From: Salinimicrobium sp035607535
Lineage (GTDB): Bacteria; Bacteroidota; Bacteroidia; Flavobacteriales; Flavobacteriaceae
DNA length: 64,000 nt
Assembly: GCF_035607535.1 (NCBI RefSeq)
Contig: NZ_JAYDZX010000001.1
Location: 773,994-837,993 of the forward strand
Direction of reading: 5' to 3'
The notes below the pieces were generated by a model that saw nothing but the letters and a program-made list of their open reading frames with translations, was not told where the DNA came from and did not search any database. A program made the position numbers and the translations under genes. Positions within the stretch are counted from its first letter, which is position 1; every line of letters begins with the position of its first letter. This document shows positions 1 through 7,913 of the stretch, piece by piece.

Positions 1-1
1 G

Positions 2-733
2 ATCTATCGCTATGTGCTGGAACAAAAAGACAAAGAGCTGGTAAGCCTGGAGGAGGAGCTTTCTTTTGCCGTGACCTATATGAACCTCCTAAAAATGAGG
101 TTTGAGAATAGTCTTTATTACCAGGTGCCGGAAGCATTAAAACTTTCGGGAGCTAAAGTTGTACCACTTTCATTGCAACTCCTGCTGGAAAACACGGTGA
201 AACATAATGTGCTAAGCGAAGCAAGACCACTACACATCAAGATCTATGAAGAGAATGGTTATCTCGTGGTAGAGAACAATTTTCAGAAGAAGGAAGTTCT
301 TGGCAACAGAAACGGAGTAGGTCTTCAAAACATTGTGAACCGGTATTCCCTTGTTACTCAGCGGAAGGTACTGATTGATAAGAACGCTGAGAGATTTGCA
401 GTAAAACTGCCACTATTAACCAAACAGATTACAGTTATGAAAACCGAACAAATTCAGGAAAATAACTCTTATTACCGTGCCAAACAAAGAGTAAAGGAGC
501 TAAAGGAATTTTATGGAAATCTTATTTCCTATTGTGTAGTCATACCTCTTCTTATTTTTATCAATTATCGCACGTATTGGGAATTCCAGTGGTTCTGGTT
601 TCCCATGTTAGGTTGGGGACTAGGACTTACCTTACACGGATTTTCTGTCTTTGGCTATGGCTCCCGGTGGGAGGAAAAGAAGATCAGGGAAATAATGGAA
701 AAAGAACAACAAAAAAGTAAGTCATGGAACTAA
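2..733 (+). CDS. LytS-type sensor histidine kinase, C-terminal part, fused to a 2TM domain (partial, 5' end outside window)
   Basis: The reading frame is open through the left edge, so the first GTG at 14 is not the real start. Residues that can be seen begin inside the His_kinase dimerisation segment and continue into a HATPase_c domain with an N-box (LLLENTVKHN) and a G-box (NGVGLQNIVNRY). This is the LytS/YehU type that pairs with LytTR regulators, and such a regulator follows at 1058. After about residue 140 a second module begins at an internal ATG (437): a charged helix YYRAKQRVKELKEFYG, two hydrophobic segments, then WEEKKIREIMEKE. This is the 2TM domain family. The fusion may have arisen by loss of a stop codon between two genes, and the internal ATG could still give a free 2TM protein. 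The end overlaps the next gene by 10 bp. Confidence 0.85.
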   Translation: MYRYVLEQKDKELVSLEEELSFAVTYMNLLKMRFENSLYYQVPEALKLSGAKVVPLSLQLLLENTVKHNVLSEARPLHIKIYEENGYLVVENNFQKKEVLGNRNGVGLQNIVNRYSLVTQRKVLIDKNAERFAVKLPLLTKQITVMKTEQIQENNSYYRAKQRVKELKEFYGNLISYCVVIPLLIFINYRTYWEFQWFWFPMLGWGLGLTLHGFSVFGYGSRWEEKKIREIMEKEQQKSKSWN

Positions 734-1047
734 ATGAACCCAATTACACTGAAAGTCTTGAATACCAGCGGGCAGTGAAAAAAGTCAAGGCTTTAAAGGG
801 ATTTTACGGCCACCTGGCGGTTTACCTTATCATTAATATTCTCCTGCTTTTTGTCTACACAAGGGAGGAAGGTCTTAAAGAAGGACTTCAGGATCTTTCT
901 AATTATTTTACTGCTTTCTTTTGGGGAATAGGTTTGGTAGCCCATGCTGCCGGAGTCTTTATGCCAAACATACTTTTTGGAAGAGCATGGGAGGAGCGAA
1001 AGATCAGAGAGCTTATGGAAAAGGAAAAACGAAATAGCTGGGAATAA
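724..1047 (+). CDS. 2TM domain protein
   Basis: A 107-residue protein with an N-terminal charged helix (YQRAVKKVKALKGFYGH), two membrane segments (about residues 32-46 and 62-82) and a charged tail (WEERKIRELMEKEK). It is clearly a paralogue of the module fused to the end of the preceding kinase; both share the R-A-x-K-x-V-K-x-L-K-x-F-Y-G and W-E-E-x-K-I-R-E blocks. Its start overlaps the kinase stop by 10 bp, which suggests translational coupling. In Bacteroidota such proteins commonly sit beside LytS/LytTR pairs, but their biochemical role is not known to me; a membrane adaptor in the signalling unit is an inference. Confidence 0.8.
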   Translation: MELNEPNYTESLEYQRAVKKVKALKGFYGHLAVYLIINILLLFVYTREEGLKEGLQDLSNYFTAFFWGIGLVAHAAGVFMPNILFGRAWEERKIRELMEKEKRNSWE

Positions 1048-1057
1048 AGAATCACTT

Positions 1058-1810
1058 ATGATAAACGCAGTTATTGTAGAAGACGAAAAACCCGCAGCAC
1101 GCCGCCTGCAACGTATGCTGGAAAAGCTGGATGTGCAGGTGGTCGCAACCCTAAATTCGGTTGAAGAGGCTACCAAATGGTTCCTGCAACACGAGCATCC
1201 CGAATTGATCTTTTTGGATATTCAGCTTAGCGACGGTCTCTCCTTCGAGATCTTCGAAAATGTAGAAATTGGGTGTTGCATCATCTTTACGACGGCCTAT
1301 GATGAATACGCCCTGCAGGCTTTCAAGCTCAACAGTATTGATTATCTCTTGAAGCCAATTGATGATGAGGAGCTGGAAACAGCCATCGTAAAATTCAGGA
1401 AGACCCGTCACTCCTCCCCTGCCGCAATCGATCTTAAAAACCTGAAGAACCTGCTCAATCTGCCTACTTCAGATTATCGAAAACGCTTCAGCATCCAGGT
1501 GGGACAGCATTTGAAGCTCATCAATTCTGAAGAGATAAGTTGTTTTTATTCAGAAAATAAAGGCACCTACCTGCACACCACAGAAAACCGAAGTTATCTG
1601 CTCGATAGTAGCCTTGATAAGCTGGAGCAGGAGTTGGATCCCGAGAAATTCTTTAGGGTGAGCCGCAAGTTTATCATCAGGATGAAAGATATAAAAGATA
1701 TCATCACCTATTCCAATCAGCGACTGGAGGTGCGGCTTGAGCATTACGATGATCAACAGATCATCGTGAGCCGGGAACGGGTAAAGATCTTTAAGGAGTG
1801 GCTGGAATGA
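1058..1810 (+). CDS. LytTR family response regulator
   Basis: A 250-residue two-domain regulator. Residues 1-120 form a receiver domain: acidic pair in IVEDEKPAARR, phospho-acceptor Asp in LIFLDIQLSDG, conserved Thr in IIFTTAYDEYAL, and Lys in DYLLKPIDDEEL. Residues about 150-248 form a LytTR DNA-binding domain, with the typical blocks FYSENKGTYLHT and FFRVSRKFIIRM. I chose ATG 1058 because the receiver fold begins directly after it; the frame upstream overlaps the 2TM gene and encodes no domain. The gene lies 10 bp after the 2TM gene and is almost certainly the cognate regulator of the kinase at the left edge. Confidence 0.93.
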   Translation: MINAVIVEDEKPAARRLQRMLEKLDVQVVATLNSVEEATKWFLQHEHPELIFLDIQLSDGLSFEIFENVEIGCCIIFTTAYDEYALQAFKLNSIDYLLKPIDDEELETAIVKFRKTRHSSPAAIDLKNLKNLLNLPTSDYRKRFSIQVGQHLKLINSEEISCFYSENKGTYLHTTENRSYLLDSSLDKLEQELDPEKFFRVSRKFIIRMKDIKDIITYSNQRLEVRLEHYDDQQIIVSRERVKIFKEWLE

Positions 1811-1815
1811 CCTTC

Positions 1816-1839
1816 CAAAAATGACATTTTTAGAACCTC
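1816..1839. repeat. Palindromic intergenic element, copy 1
   Basis: The arms CAAAAATG and CATTTTTA flank a single A, and AGAACCTC follows. It lies 5 bp past the LytTR stop codon in a convergent intergenic region. Six more copies of the same pattern occur in this window. The arms leave a one-base centre, so a protein-binding site is a more natural reading than an RNA hairpin. Confidence 0.6.
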
Positions 1840-1861
1840 TTTTTGGGGAAATCCTGAAAAG

Positions 1862-1890
1862 AAAAAGCACCTTCCTATCCGGAGGTGCTT
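1862..1890 (-). terminator. Intrinsic terminator of the DUF4494 gene, possibly bidirectional
   Basis: AAGCACCT at 1865-1872 pairs with AGGTGCTT at 1883-1890 around a 10-base loop. Read on the minus strand the stem is followed by a short T run (complement of 1862-1866), which fits termination of the minus-strand DUF4494 gene. On the plus strand the following bases are only moderately T-rich. Confidence 0.7.
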
Positions 1891-1918
1891 CTTCCTGATT
1901 TGATAAGCAGTGATTTTT

Positions 1919-2410
1919 TTAAACCACAACTTCGCTTTCCTCTTTTGTAGATTCCAGGTTCCCAGCCGGCTCTTCTTCGCCGCTAAAGTATGGAAACACA
2001 TCTACGATGGGAGACTCGGTAATTGATGGGATGGTGTAATCTCCCATAGTATTGGCCATGGCTGTGGTGGTGTTCTCAAAAGCCTCCTTTACATCATTGG
2101 CCTGCACCAGCATATACATGTTGGTCTTTTTCTCCTTTCCGCTTTCCTCGTCGAGAGCAATAAGTGATATTTTTGATTTGAACCAGCGATCTGAATTTTC
2201 AAAAGGATGTACTTCAGAAAAGTTCGCCACTTTAATATTCATGATTCTAAACTCTTCGCTGGTATAGGCAGTCATTTCTTCGCTTATCCTCGCTTCGGCT
2301 TCAGTATAAGATACCGCATCCAGAAGATAGGTGTCTGTAGTTACTTTCTGCTCTCCTGTTTCATGTGTTTTTCTGTATTTCACCTTACATTCATACCAAA
2401 TTACGCTCAT
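1919..2410 (-). CDS. DUF4494 domain protein
   Basis: A 163-residue soluble protein. The opening IWYECKVKYRKT and the block DAVSYTEAEARISEEM are typical of DUF4494, a Bacteroidota family of unknown function. No signal peptide or membrane helix is seen. It is followed by a terminator and preceded by a promoter (TTG-N23-TATTTTTG on the minus strand, 2431-2464), with the predicted transcript start only about 15 bp before the ATG. It appears to be a single-gene unit. Function cannot be assigned. Confidence 0.85.
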   Translation of the reverse strand: MSVIWYECKVKYRKTHETGEQKVTTDTYLLDAVSYTEAEARISEEMTAYTSEEFRIMNIKVANFSEVHPFENSDRWFKSKISLIALDEESGKEKKTNMYMLVQANDVKEAFENTTTAMANTMGDYTIPSITESPIVDVFPYFSGEEEPAGNLESTKEESEVVV

Positions 2411-2430
2411 AATAATCTTTTTTAGGGAGC

Positions 2431-2464
2431 CAAAAATAGGATTTCTAGAAGGCCTTCAGAACAA
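2431..2464 (-). promoter_or_regulatory. Bacteroidota-type promoter of the DUF4494 gene
   Basis: On the minus strand TATTTTTG (2431-2438) matches the -7 consensus TAnnTTTG, and TTG (2462-2464) lies 23 bp upstream. The ATG at 2410 is about 20 bp downstream, so the leader is very short. Confidence 0.5.
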
Positions 2465-2662
2465 AATAGCCGCAGAGATATTCACAATTTTCTCTCCGGA
2501 AAATCATGACCAATAGAAACACCTGAAACTGAAGGGGATTTTAAGCTACAAATTGTCTACTGAAAAAATTCTTCAGATCTGTGCCGAAGCTGACGAAGAA
2601 CAGGAATAAAAAGTTCCCTTTTTGGAGCTTTAGTATTCTAAAAGGTGAAACAAAAATGAGAA

Positions 2663-3292
2663 TTAAAAAAGATATTCCAAACCTCCATAGATGACAGAAG
2701 AACTCACAGAATTATCTCTCTTCAAAATGCCAAACAAGTATCTCCCTGTCAAATTGAATTTGGGACTCAGTCTAAATCCGAGACCGGCCGAGATGCCGGC
2801 ATCAACTCTATCATAGTCTTCGAAGGTAGAACTGTGGGGTCCAAAAGAGCTTTGTTTCACCTCCTCTTTTTGACGTAGAAGATAACCGAGTTGCAGGCCA
2901 AGCTCCGAATAAAAGATCCTGAACATATCATATCTTAATACTACCGGCAGTTCCAGGAAAGATTCTGTTCTAACTGCCTGGTAGTCCAGTTCTGAATTGG
3001 GATCATTAATATTAAAACCGTCAATCTCAATTCCTGTATTGCGGTGAGAAAAAAGAATTTCGGGCTGTAGGTTGAGCTTATTCGACAGCCTGACCTCTGC
3101 CAAACCTCCAAAAAAGAATCCGGCTTTTAGATTATAATCAATAGAATTTCTTCCATCCATTTCCAGGCGATCCCTAAAGGTAGAAGCATTCGCACCTCCC
3201 TTTATTCCCCAGGAAACTTCGGCCTCCTGTCCCTTGGCCGGGAAGATTAAAAATAATAACGCAGTAATAACAGCAACAAGAACCTTTTCCAT
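2663..3292 (-). CDS. Outer-membrane beta-barrel protein, PorT/OMP_b-brl_2 type
   Basis: A 209-residue protein with a signal peptide (about residues 1-21, ending FPAKGQ). The mature part has alternating aromatic/hydrophobic strands: WGIKGGANASTF, KAGFFFGGLAEVRL, LQPEILFSHR, LELPVVLRYDMF, SELGLQLGYLL, GISAGLGFRL and a final strand ending in aromatic YLF. This is the eight-stranded barrel pattern common in Bacteroidota. The C-terminal aromatic residue is typical of outer-membrane barrels. No partner gene is evident; 252 bp separate it from the DUF4494 gene downstream. Ligand and role are unknown. Confidence 0.85.
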   Translation of the reverse strand: MEKVLVAVITALLFLIFPAKGQEAEVSWGIKGGANASTFRDRLEMDGRNSIDYNLKAGFFFGGLAEVRLSNKLNLQPEILFSHRNTGIEIDGFNINDPNSELDYQAVRTESFLELPVVLRYDMFRIFYSELGLQLGYLLRQKEEVKQSSFGPHSSTFEDYDRVDAGISAGLGFRLSPKFNLTGRYLFGILKRDNSVSSSVIYGGLEYLF

Positions 3293-3418
3293 TGTAGGAA
3301 GTTTGGGATTTTTTTGCTGTAGGGGAAGCGCAGCAAAGGTAAGAATTAACTTTACTTTAAGAGGTGCAGGAGCATTTTAATCTCATAAAATTATTTGATG
3401 TTAGCTCCTTTTATCGTA

Positions 3419-3430
3419 ATATTGCAATAT
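3419..3430. promoter_or_regulatory. Palindrome upstream of the arsenite methyltransferase gene
   Basis: ATATTGCAATAT is a perfect 12-bp palindrome, 35 bp before the ATG of the methyltransferase. ArsR-type repressors bind AT-rich inverted repeats in such positions, so it is a candidate operator; this is inference only, as no arsR gene is visible. Confidence 0.35.
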
Positions 3431-3465
3431 ATCTACCAAACATCTTGTAAATAAAATCTAGTGCA

Positions 3466-4356
3466 ATGAAAAACCAACAGCAATTAAAAGATTTAGTCAA
3501 AGAACGCTATTCCAGAATAGCGGCACAGGGGAAAGCAGAGAATGCTGCCTCCTGCTGCGGAGCAACTACTCCTTCCAATAAGGTTTATAACATCATGATG
3601 GACGATTATACCGGCACCGATGGCTACATTGAAGACGCCGATCTGGGACTCGGTTGTGGTCTTCCCATTGCATTTGCCGGTATTCAACCCGGGGATACAG
3701 TGATTGATCTTGGCTCGGGAGCAGGTAACGACTGTTTTGTAGCCCGTCATGAAACCGGTGCAACAGGTAAGGTAATTGGTATTGACTTTACTCCGGCAAT
3801 GATAAATAAAGCCCGGATAAATGCCGGGAAACTGGGCTTTAATAATGTAGAGTTCCGCGAAGGAGACATTGATGACATGCCGGTGAATGATAATAGTGCC
3901 AATGTGGTCGTAAGTAATTGCGTCTTAAACCTGGTTCCCGATAAACAAAAGGTGTTTAAAGAGATCTTCAGAGTTTTGAAGCCCGGCGGTCATTTTAGTA
4001 TTTCAGATATCGTACTGGTGGGTGAACTGCCCGAAGCCCTGCGCGAAGATGCCGAAATGTATGCGGGTTGTGTGGCCGGTGCCATTCCAAAAAAAGACTA
4101 TTTAGGTTTTATAGAAGATACTGGCTTCACCGGAACAAAAATTCAAAAGGAGAAACCAATTTCTATACCTGATGATATCCTGGAGAAATACCTTTCTCAG
4201 GAAGAATTGGCCGAATTCAGGAAAGGCAAGACAGGGATCTTTAGCATCACCGTGTATGCAGAGAAACCAGGAGTTAATAAAGACAAACCCAAACTAAAAA
4301 TGGCTGACCTTCAAAACGAAGAAGCCTGTTGTGCCCCGGATTCGGGATGTTGTTAG
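3466..4356 (+). CDS. arsM: Arsenite S-adenosylmethyltransferase
   Basis: A 296-residue class I SAM-dependent methyltransferase that would methylate trivalent arsenic in the cytosol. The SAM-binding glycine motif is DLGSGAGND (residues 81-89). The conserved cysteines of ArsM are all present: CC at 30-31, C64 in GLGCGLP, C152 in NCVLNLVPD and C202 in GCVAGA. The C-terminus adds a cysteine-rich tail (EEACCAPDSGCC), seen in many ArsM proteins and suited to binding As(III). ATG 3466 gives the expected N-terminal helix ending in SCCG. The gene stands alone here, without arsR, arsC or an efflux gene within the window. Confidence 0.93.
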   Translation: MKNQQQLKDLVKERYSRIAAQGKAENAASCCGATTPSNKVYNIMMDDYTGTDGYIEDADLGLGCGLPIAFAGIQPGDTVIDLGSGAGNDCFVARHETGATGKVIGIDFTPAMINKARINAGKLGFNNVEFREGDIDDMPVNDNSANVVVSNCVLNLVPDKQKVFKEIFRVLKPGGHFSISDIVLVGELPEALREDAEMYAGCVAGAIPKKDYLGFIEDTGFTGTKIQKEKPISIPDDILEKYLSQEELAEFRKGKTGIFSITVYAEKPGVNKDKPKLKMADLQNEEACCAPDSGCC

Positions 4357-4365
4357 TACCTCTCT

Positions 4366-4641
4366 GCCGGCAGTTCGGGTAGCGGTCAATTCAAGTAGCC
4401 GTCAGTTCGAGTGATTTCTTTTGAAGCGAGAGCGAAAAAAGAAATTATCGGGAACGAGGCTTCAACCAAGGTCCGTCATTCTCGATACAAATTGATCCTG
4501 CTGTCGCAGTCTCAGTTCACTCGAACTGACGGGGAAATGCTGTGCCGTCAGTTCGAATAGCCGTCAATTCAAGTAGCCGTCAGTTCGAGTGATTTCTTTT
4601 GAAGCGAGAGCGAGAAAAGAAATTGTATCGGGAACAGAGGC
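4366..4641. repeat. Intergenic repeat: two direct copies with inverted pieces
   Basis: The stretch without genes between the methyltransferase and the TrkA-C protein holds two direct copies of about 95 bp (4366-4459 and 4544-4641). Both contain CCGTCAGTTCGAGTG followed by ATTTCTTTTGAAGCGAGAGC and an AGAAATT/ATCGGGAAC end. An inverted piece, CACTCGAACTGACGG, lies between them (4518-4532). The copies also contain shorter internal repeats (GTCAGTTCGA, GTCAATTCAA). I recognise this type of sequence as a common dispersed repeat in flavobacterial genomes. It has no open frame and no transposase, so it is closer to a REP-like element than an IS. Confidence 0.75.
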
Positions 4642-4688
4642 CTTGAAACAATCTCGTTCCCGATAAACTCAACTCCTATGACCCCGTA

Positions 4689-5468
4689 CTAATTCTCCAC
4701 TTTCTCCTGGGCATTCATTCGCTCCATTTGTGCCCGTTGTCCTGCTACATCTATTTTGTTTTCGTCGATAGCCTTATGATGAGCTTCTTTGTTGCCACTT
4801 CCCCGTTTTGCAAGTTCCTTAAGCCGCTTTTTACGACCGTAGAGTACTAGCAGGTCCCGCGGCCGTAGACGCAGGTCTGTAGGTGGCACACCAATATATA
4901 CTTCCCCTGCACGTTTTACTCCAAGAACAAGAACCCCTTCATCTGTTAAATTGAGGTCTTTAATTGTCTGGTTGGCCAGCCAATTGTGTTTCCTTATATC
5001 GATCTCAGCTATTCGGTAATCTTCTTTTAAATGAAGAAGAGAAACATAATCCCTCAGATCCAGTGCCGTATAGCGGGTAAGCATTCGCTCTATTACAGGA
5101 TTGAGAATACGATTGAATGCTTTATTCCTCGCCAGGAGCAACAAAATTATCAATCCTAAGCCAAGCACCAAAAGCCGTTCTGTAGTAGCGCCCCCTGCTC
5201 CCAGGAAAGAAAGCAAAAGTGTGGAAATAGAAGTTACTACCCCCACAGAACCGAGTCTGATCAAAATCGAGATAATCCTTCGCCGGATTGGCACTTTTAA
5301 AATGCTTTCCGATTCTGTGGTTGTATAACCCGTCCCGGAAAAAGCGGACAGGGATTGGAATTTTGCTACTTCCTCAGAAAGACCTGTCATTAATAAAGCA
5401 ATTGACCCTATTTTTATTACTAGCATAGAAAGAGCTATGACAAGTAAAAGCGACATCACAGAAACCAT
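4689..5468 (-). CDS. Membrane protein with C-terminal TrkA-C (RCK_C) domain
   Basis: A 259-residue protein with three membrane segments near residues 4-24, 65-88 and 93-112, then a cytoplasmic part. Residues about 150-220 form an RCK_C/TrkA-C domain (LANQTIKDLNLTDEGVLVLG, LRPRDLLVLYGRKK), a small-ligand or gating domain of cation transporters. The segment FSGTGYTTTESE between the first two helices is a conserved block of this family and vaguely recalls pore loops of Trk/Ktr channels. The last 40 residues are charged and probably disordered. It lacks a full TrkA NAD-binding domain and no transporter gene is adjacent, so its partner and ion are unknown. Confidence 0.8.
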   Translation of the reverse strand: MVSVMSLLLVIALSMLVIKIGSIALLMTGLSEEVAKFQSLSAFSGTGYTTTESESILKVPIRRRIISILIRLGSVGVVTSISTLLLSFLGAGGATTERLLVLGLGLIILLLLARNKAFNRILNPVIERMLTRYTALDLRDYVSLLHLKEDYRIAEIDIRKHNWLANQTIKDLNLTDEGVLVLGVKRAGEVYIGVPPTDLRLRPRDLLVLYGRKKRLKELAKRGSGNKEAHHKAIDENKIDVAGQRAQMERMNAQEKVEN

Positions 5469-5601
5469 ATTTCATTCTTTTATTGAATCTTCTATAAATT
5501 TAAAAAATAAGGTTCGGCTCCGGTAATAAAAAGAATTGTAGTGCTTAATAGGTAGTGCACAGTACTTCATAAGAAGAAAGCCCCGTGCCAGCACGACTAA
5601 C

Positions 5602-5631
5602 AAAAAAGCAGGCAAAATTTGCCTGCTTTTT
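5602..5631. terminator. Strong bidirectional terminator hairpin
   Basis: AAAAGCAGGCAAA pairs with its complement TTTGCCTGCTTTT across the centre of 5602-5631, giving A runs on one side and T runs on the other. It lies 22 bp past the stop of the minus-strand GH97 gene. Confidence 0.85.
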
Positions 5632-5653
5632 CATCATTATTATAAATTGAGAA

Positions 5654-7804
5654 CTATAGCTTCTTTAGTCCCCTGGTTTCAGACTTTTCGGCTTCCATAA
5701 TACTTATGGCATATCCACCACCCGGTGCCAACCTTTGAGAAAGTTTGGAATCATTATTCACTACCACTTTCCTGATCCTGTAAGCCTGTGGATTATCCCT
5801 GTAATGCGCATCTTTTGCATCTGAGTAAATCGTAGCGATATAGGTTTTATCCTCATCCAGAAAATCAAAAGAGATCTTCGACGTTCTTGGCGTCTCCCCG
5901 TTCACATTACCTACAAACCAGTCATTAGTGCCTTTTTCCTTACGGGCAATAGTAATATAATCTCCCGGCTCGGCTTCAAGGTAGATACTTTTTTCCCAAT
6001 CCATTCCCACATCCTTGATGAACTGAAATGCATCCATAAAGCGTTCGTAATTCTCAGGAAAATCGGCGGCCATTTGTAATGGAGAGTACATAGTGACATA
6101 AAGCGCCAGTTGATTTGCTATTGTACTGTTCACCCAGGAGTCATTATCTGGATTTGCCTTGCTAATATCCATTTCAAAAATTCCCGGTGTGTAATCCATT
6201 GGTCCACCAATTAGCCTGGTGAATGGAAGCACCGTCACATGATTTGGCTTGGAACCTCCAAACGCCTGATACTCGGTACCCCTTGCCGACTCATTGGCGA
6301 TAAGGTTGGGCCAGGTACGGGCAATTCCTGTTGGTCTTACAGCTTCATGTGCATTCACCATGATCTCATAATCTGCCGCCTTTTCAATGGCATACTGGTA
6401 GTGATCCACAAGCCATTGACTGTAGTGATTTTCTCCTCTTGGCAAGATATCACCCACATATCCACTCTTGACAGCGTTATAGCCATGATCCTTCATGAAC
6501 TGATATGCAGCATCCATGTGTCGCTCATAATTCCTTACCGAAGAAGAAGTCTCATGGTGCATGATCATTTCAACACCTTTACTTTTAGCATAATCCCTTA
6601 CCTCTTCCAGATCAAAATCGGGATAGGGAGTCATGAAATCAAAAACATAATCTTTCGAATTTCCAAACCAGTCCTCCCATCCAATGTTCCAGCCTTCCAC
6701 CAGAACGCCGTCGAAACCGTGTTCAGCAGCAAAGTCTATATAGCGTTTTACATTTTCTGTAGTTGCTCCATGGGTATCATTAGGAGTGGCATTCTCAAAA
6801 TCTGTTTCGTCCAGTTTTACAGCGGGAAAGTCGTTCGTGTAGTGCCAGGAGCTTTTACCTGTGATCATTTCCCACCAAACTCCCACATATTTCATGGGCT
6901 TGATCCAGGAAGTGTCATCAATAGCTACTGGATCGTTAAGATTGTAGGTCATGCGGGAAGCTAAGATATCCCTCGCATCATCACTTACAATAATTGTTCT
7001 CCAGGGAGTTTTTCCGGGAGCTATCATATATGCTTTATTTCCTGTAACATCTGGCGTAAGCCATGAGGTAAAAACCAGCTCTTCATCATCCAGTTCCAGG
7101 TGCATAGCAGAATAATCTTTCAAAGCAGCTTCGTGCAGGTTGATATATAAACCTTCATCAGTTTTAAGCAACAGTGAGGTCTGCACCCCGGTATCCGAAA
7201 ATGAGGTTTGAGAGAGATTATCTGTAACAGATTCTTCCATTAATCCTCGTATTTCTGAAAGCCGTGATTCAATATAGTCGTATTCCTGGGTATCATAATC
7301 TCCCGGGATCCAGAATGCAGTGTGGTCGCCGGTCATCGCAAATTCTGTTCTCTCATCTTCTACTATGAAATGTCCCAGATTCTGTTGCTGCGGAAATTCA
7401 TATCTAAAACCCAAACCGTCATTGAACACTCGAAATCTTATAATCATTTCCCTCTCCGTAGGTTTTTGATTAAGTACTACCGCCAGTTCATTGTACTTAT
7501 TCAGAATTTCGCTTTCTTCACCCCACACAGGTTCCCAGGTTTCTTCAAAAGTTGATTCTTCCCGTTCTATTACTTCAAAGCCATTTATAAGAGAATGTTC
7601 ATCATCTTTTAGTTTCAAACCTAGCTTACTCGTTTCTATTACAGGTTTTCCTTTATAGGACAAGCTATAAGCTGGAGTTCCATCCTCCAGCAATTCAAAA
7701 TGCATTTGCACCTCCCCATTTGGAGAAGTGACTTCTTGAGCCAGGGCCAATGACGTGAACGCGAACCACAGGCAGGCAAGCATCAATGGATTCTTCATCT
7801 TCAT
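5654..7804 (-). CDS. Glycoside hydrolase family 97, probable inverting alpha-glucosidase (SusB-like)
   Basis: A secreted or periplasmic enzyme of about 716 residues with a signal peptide (MKMKNPLMLACLWFAF... ending ALAQ). An N-terminal beta-sandwich is followed by a (beta/alpha)8 barrel and a C-terminal sheet, the GH97 order. In the inverting subgroup typified by SusB, three glutamates act at the active site; matching glutamates occur in HHET, NAHE and NESARGTEYQ (about residues 427, 496 and 514 counted from 7831). The position that is a nucleophilic Asp in the retaining alpha-galactosidase subgroup is Gly here (VKSGYVGD). A longer start at 7831 is unlikely because a -7 promoter element overlaps it. 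No susC/susD genes are adjacent. Confidence 0.9.
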   Translation of the reverse strand: MKMKNPLMLACLWFAFTSLALAQEVTSPNGEVQMHFELLEDGTPAYSLSYKGKPVIETSKLGLKLKDDEHSLINGFEVIEREESTFEETWEPVWGEESEILNKYNELAVVLNQKPTEREMIIRFRVFNDGLGFRYEFPQQQNLGHFIVEDERTEFAMTGDHTAFWIPGDYDTQEYDYIESRLSEIRGLMEESVTDNLSQTSFSDTGVQTSLLLKTDEGLYINLHEAALKDYSAMHLELDDEELVFTSWLTPDVTGNKAYMIAPGKTPWRTIIVSDDARDILASRMTYNLNDPVAIDDTSWIKPMKYVGVWWEMITGKSSWHYTNDFPAVKLDETDFENATPNDTHGATTENVKRYIDFAAEHGFDGVLVEGWNIGWEDWFGNSKDYVFDFMTPYPDFDLEEVRDYAKSKGVEMIMHHETSSSVRNYERHMDAAYQFMKDHGYNAVKSGYVGDILPRGENHYSQWLVDHYQYAIEKAADYEIMVNAHEAVRPTGIARTWPNLIANESARGTEYQAFGGSKPNHVTVLPFTRLIGGPMDYTPGIFEMDISKANPDNDSWVNSTIANQLALYVTMYSPLQMAADFPENYERFMDAFQFIKDVGMDWEKSIYLEAEPGDYITIARKEKGTNDWFVGNVNGETPRTSKISFDFLDEDKTYIATIYSDAKDAHYRDNPQAYRIRKVVVNNDSKLSQRLAPGGGYAISIMEAEKSETRGLKKL

Positions 7805-7830
7805 TTCTGAAAAAATTTTAATTAAGAACA

Positions 7831-7863
7831 CAAATATAAGCTTCTTGAAAGGATGTTTACCAA
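7831..7863 (-). promoter_or_regulatory. Promoter of the GH97 gene
   Basis: On the minus strand TATATTTG (7831-7838) fits the -7 consensus and TTG (7861-7863) lies 22 bp upstream. Transcription would start near 7824, which excludes translation from the ATG at 7831 and supports 7804 or 7798. Confidence 0.6.
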
Positions 7864-7867
7864 AACA

Positions 7868-7892
7868 AAAAGCAGGATTCCCTCCTGCTTTT
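7868..7892. terminator. Bidirectional terminator between porin and GH97 genes
   Basis: AAAAGCAGG (7868-7876) pairs with CCTGCTTTT (7884-7892) around a 7-base loop. It lies 22 bp past the stop of the minus-strand porin gene. Confidence 0.8.
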
Positions 7893-7913
7893 CTTATGTT
7901 TTATAAAGTATAC

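Noticed and set aside
6239..6964. 241-codon plus-strand open frame
   Set aside because: It lies entirely antisense within the GH97 gene, has a composition unlike the other proteins here, and no promoter or domain.
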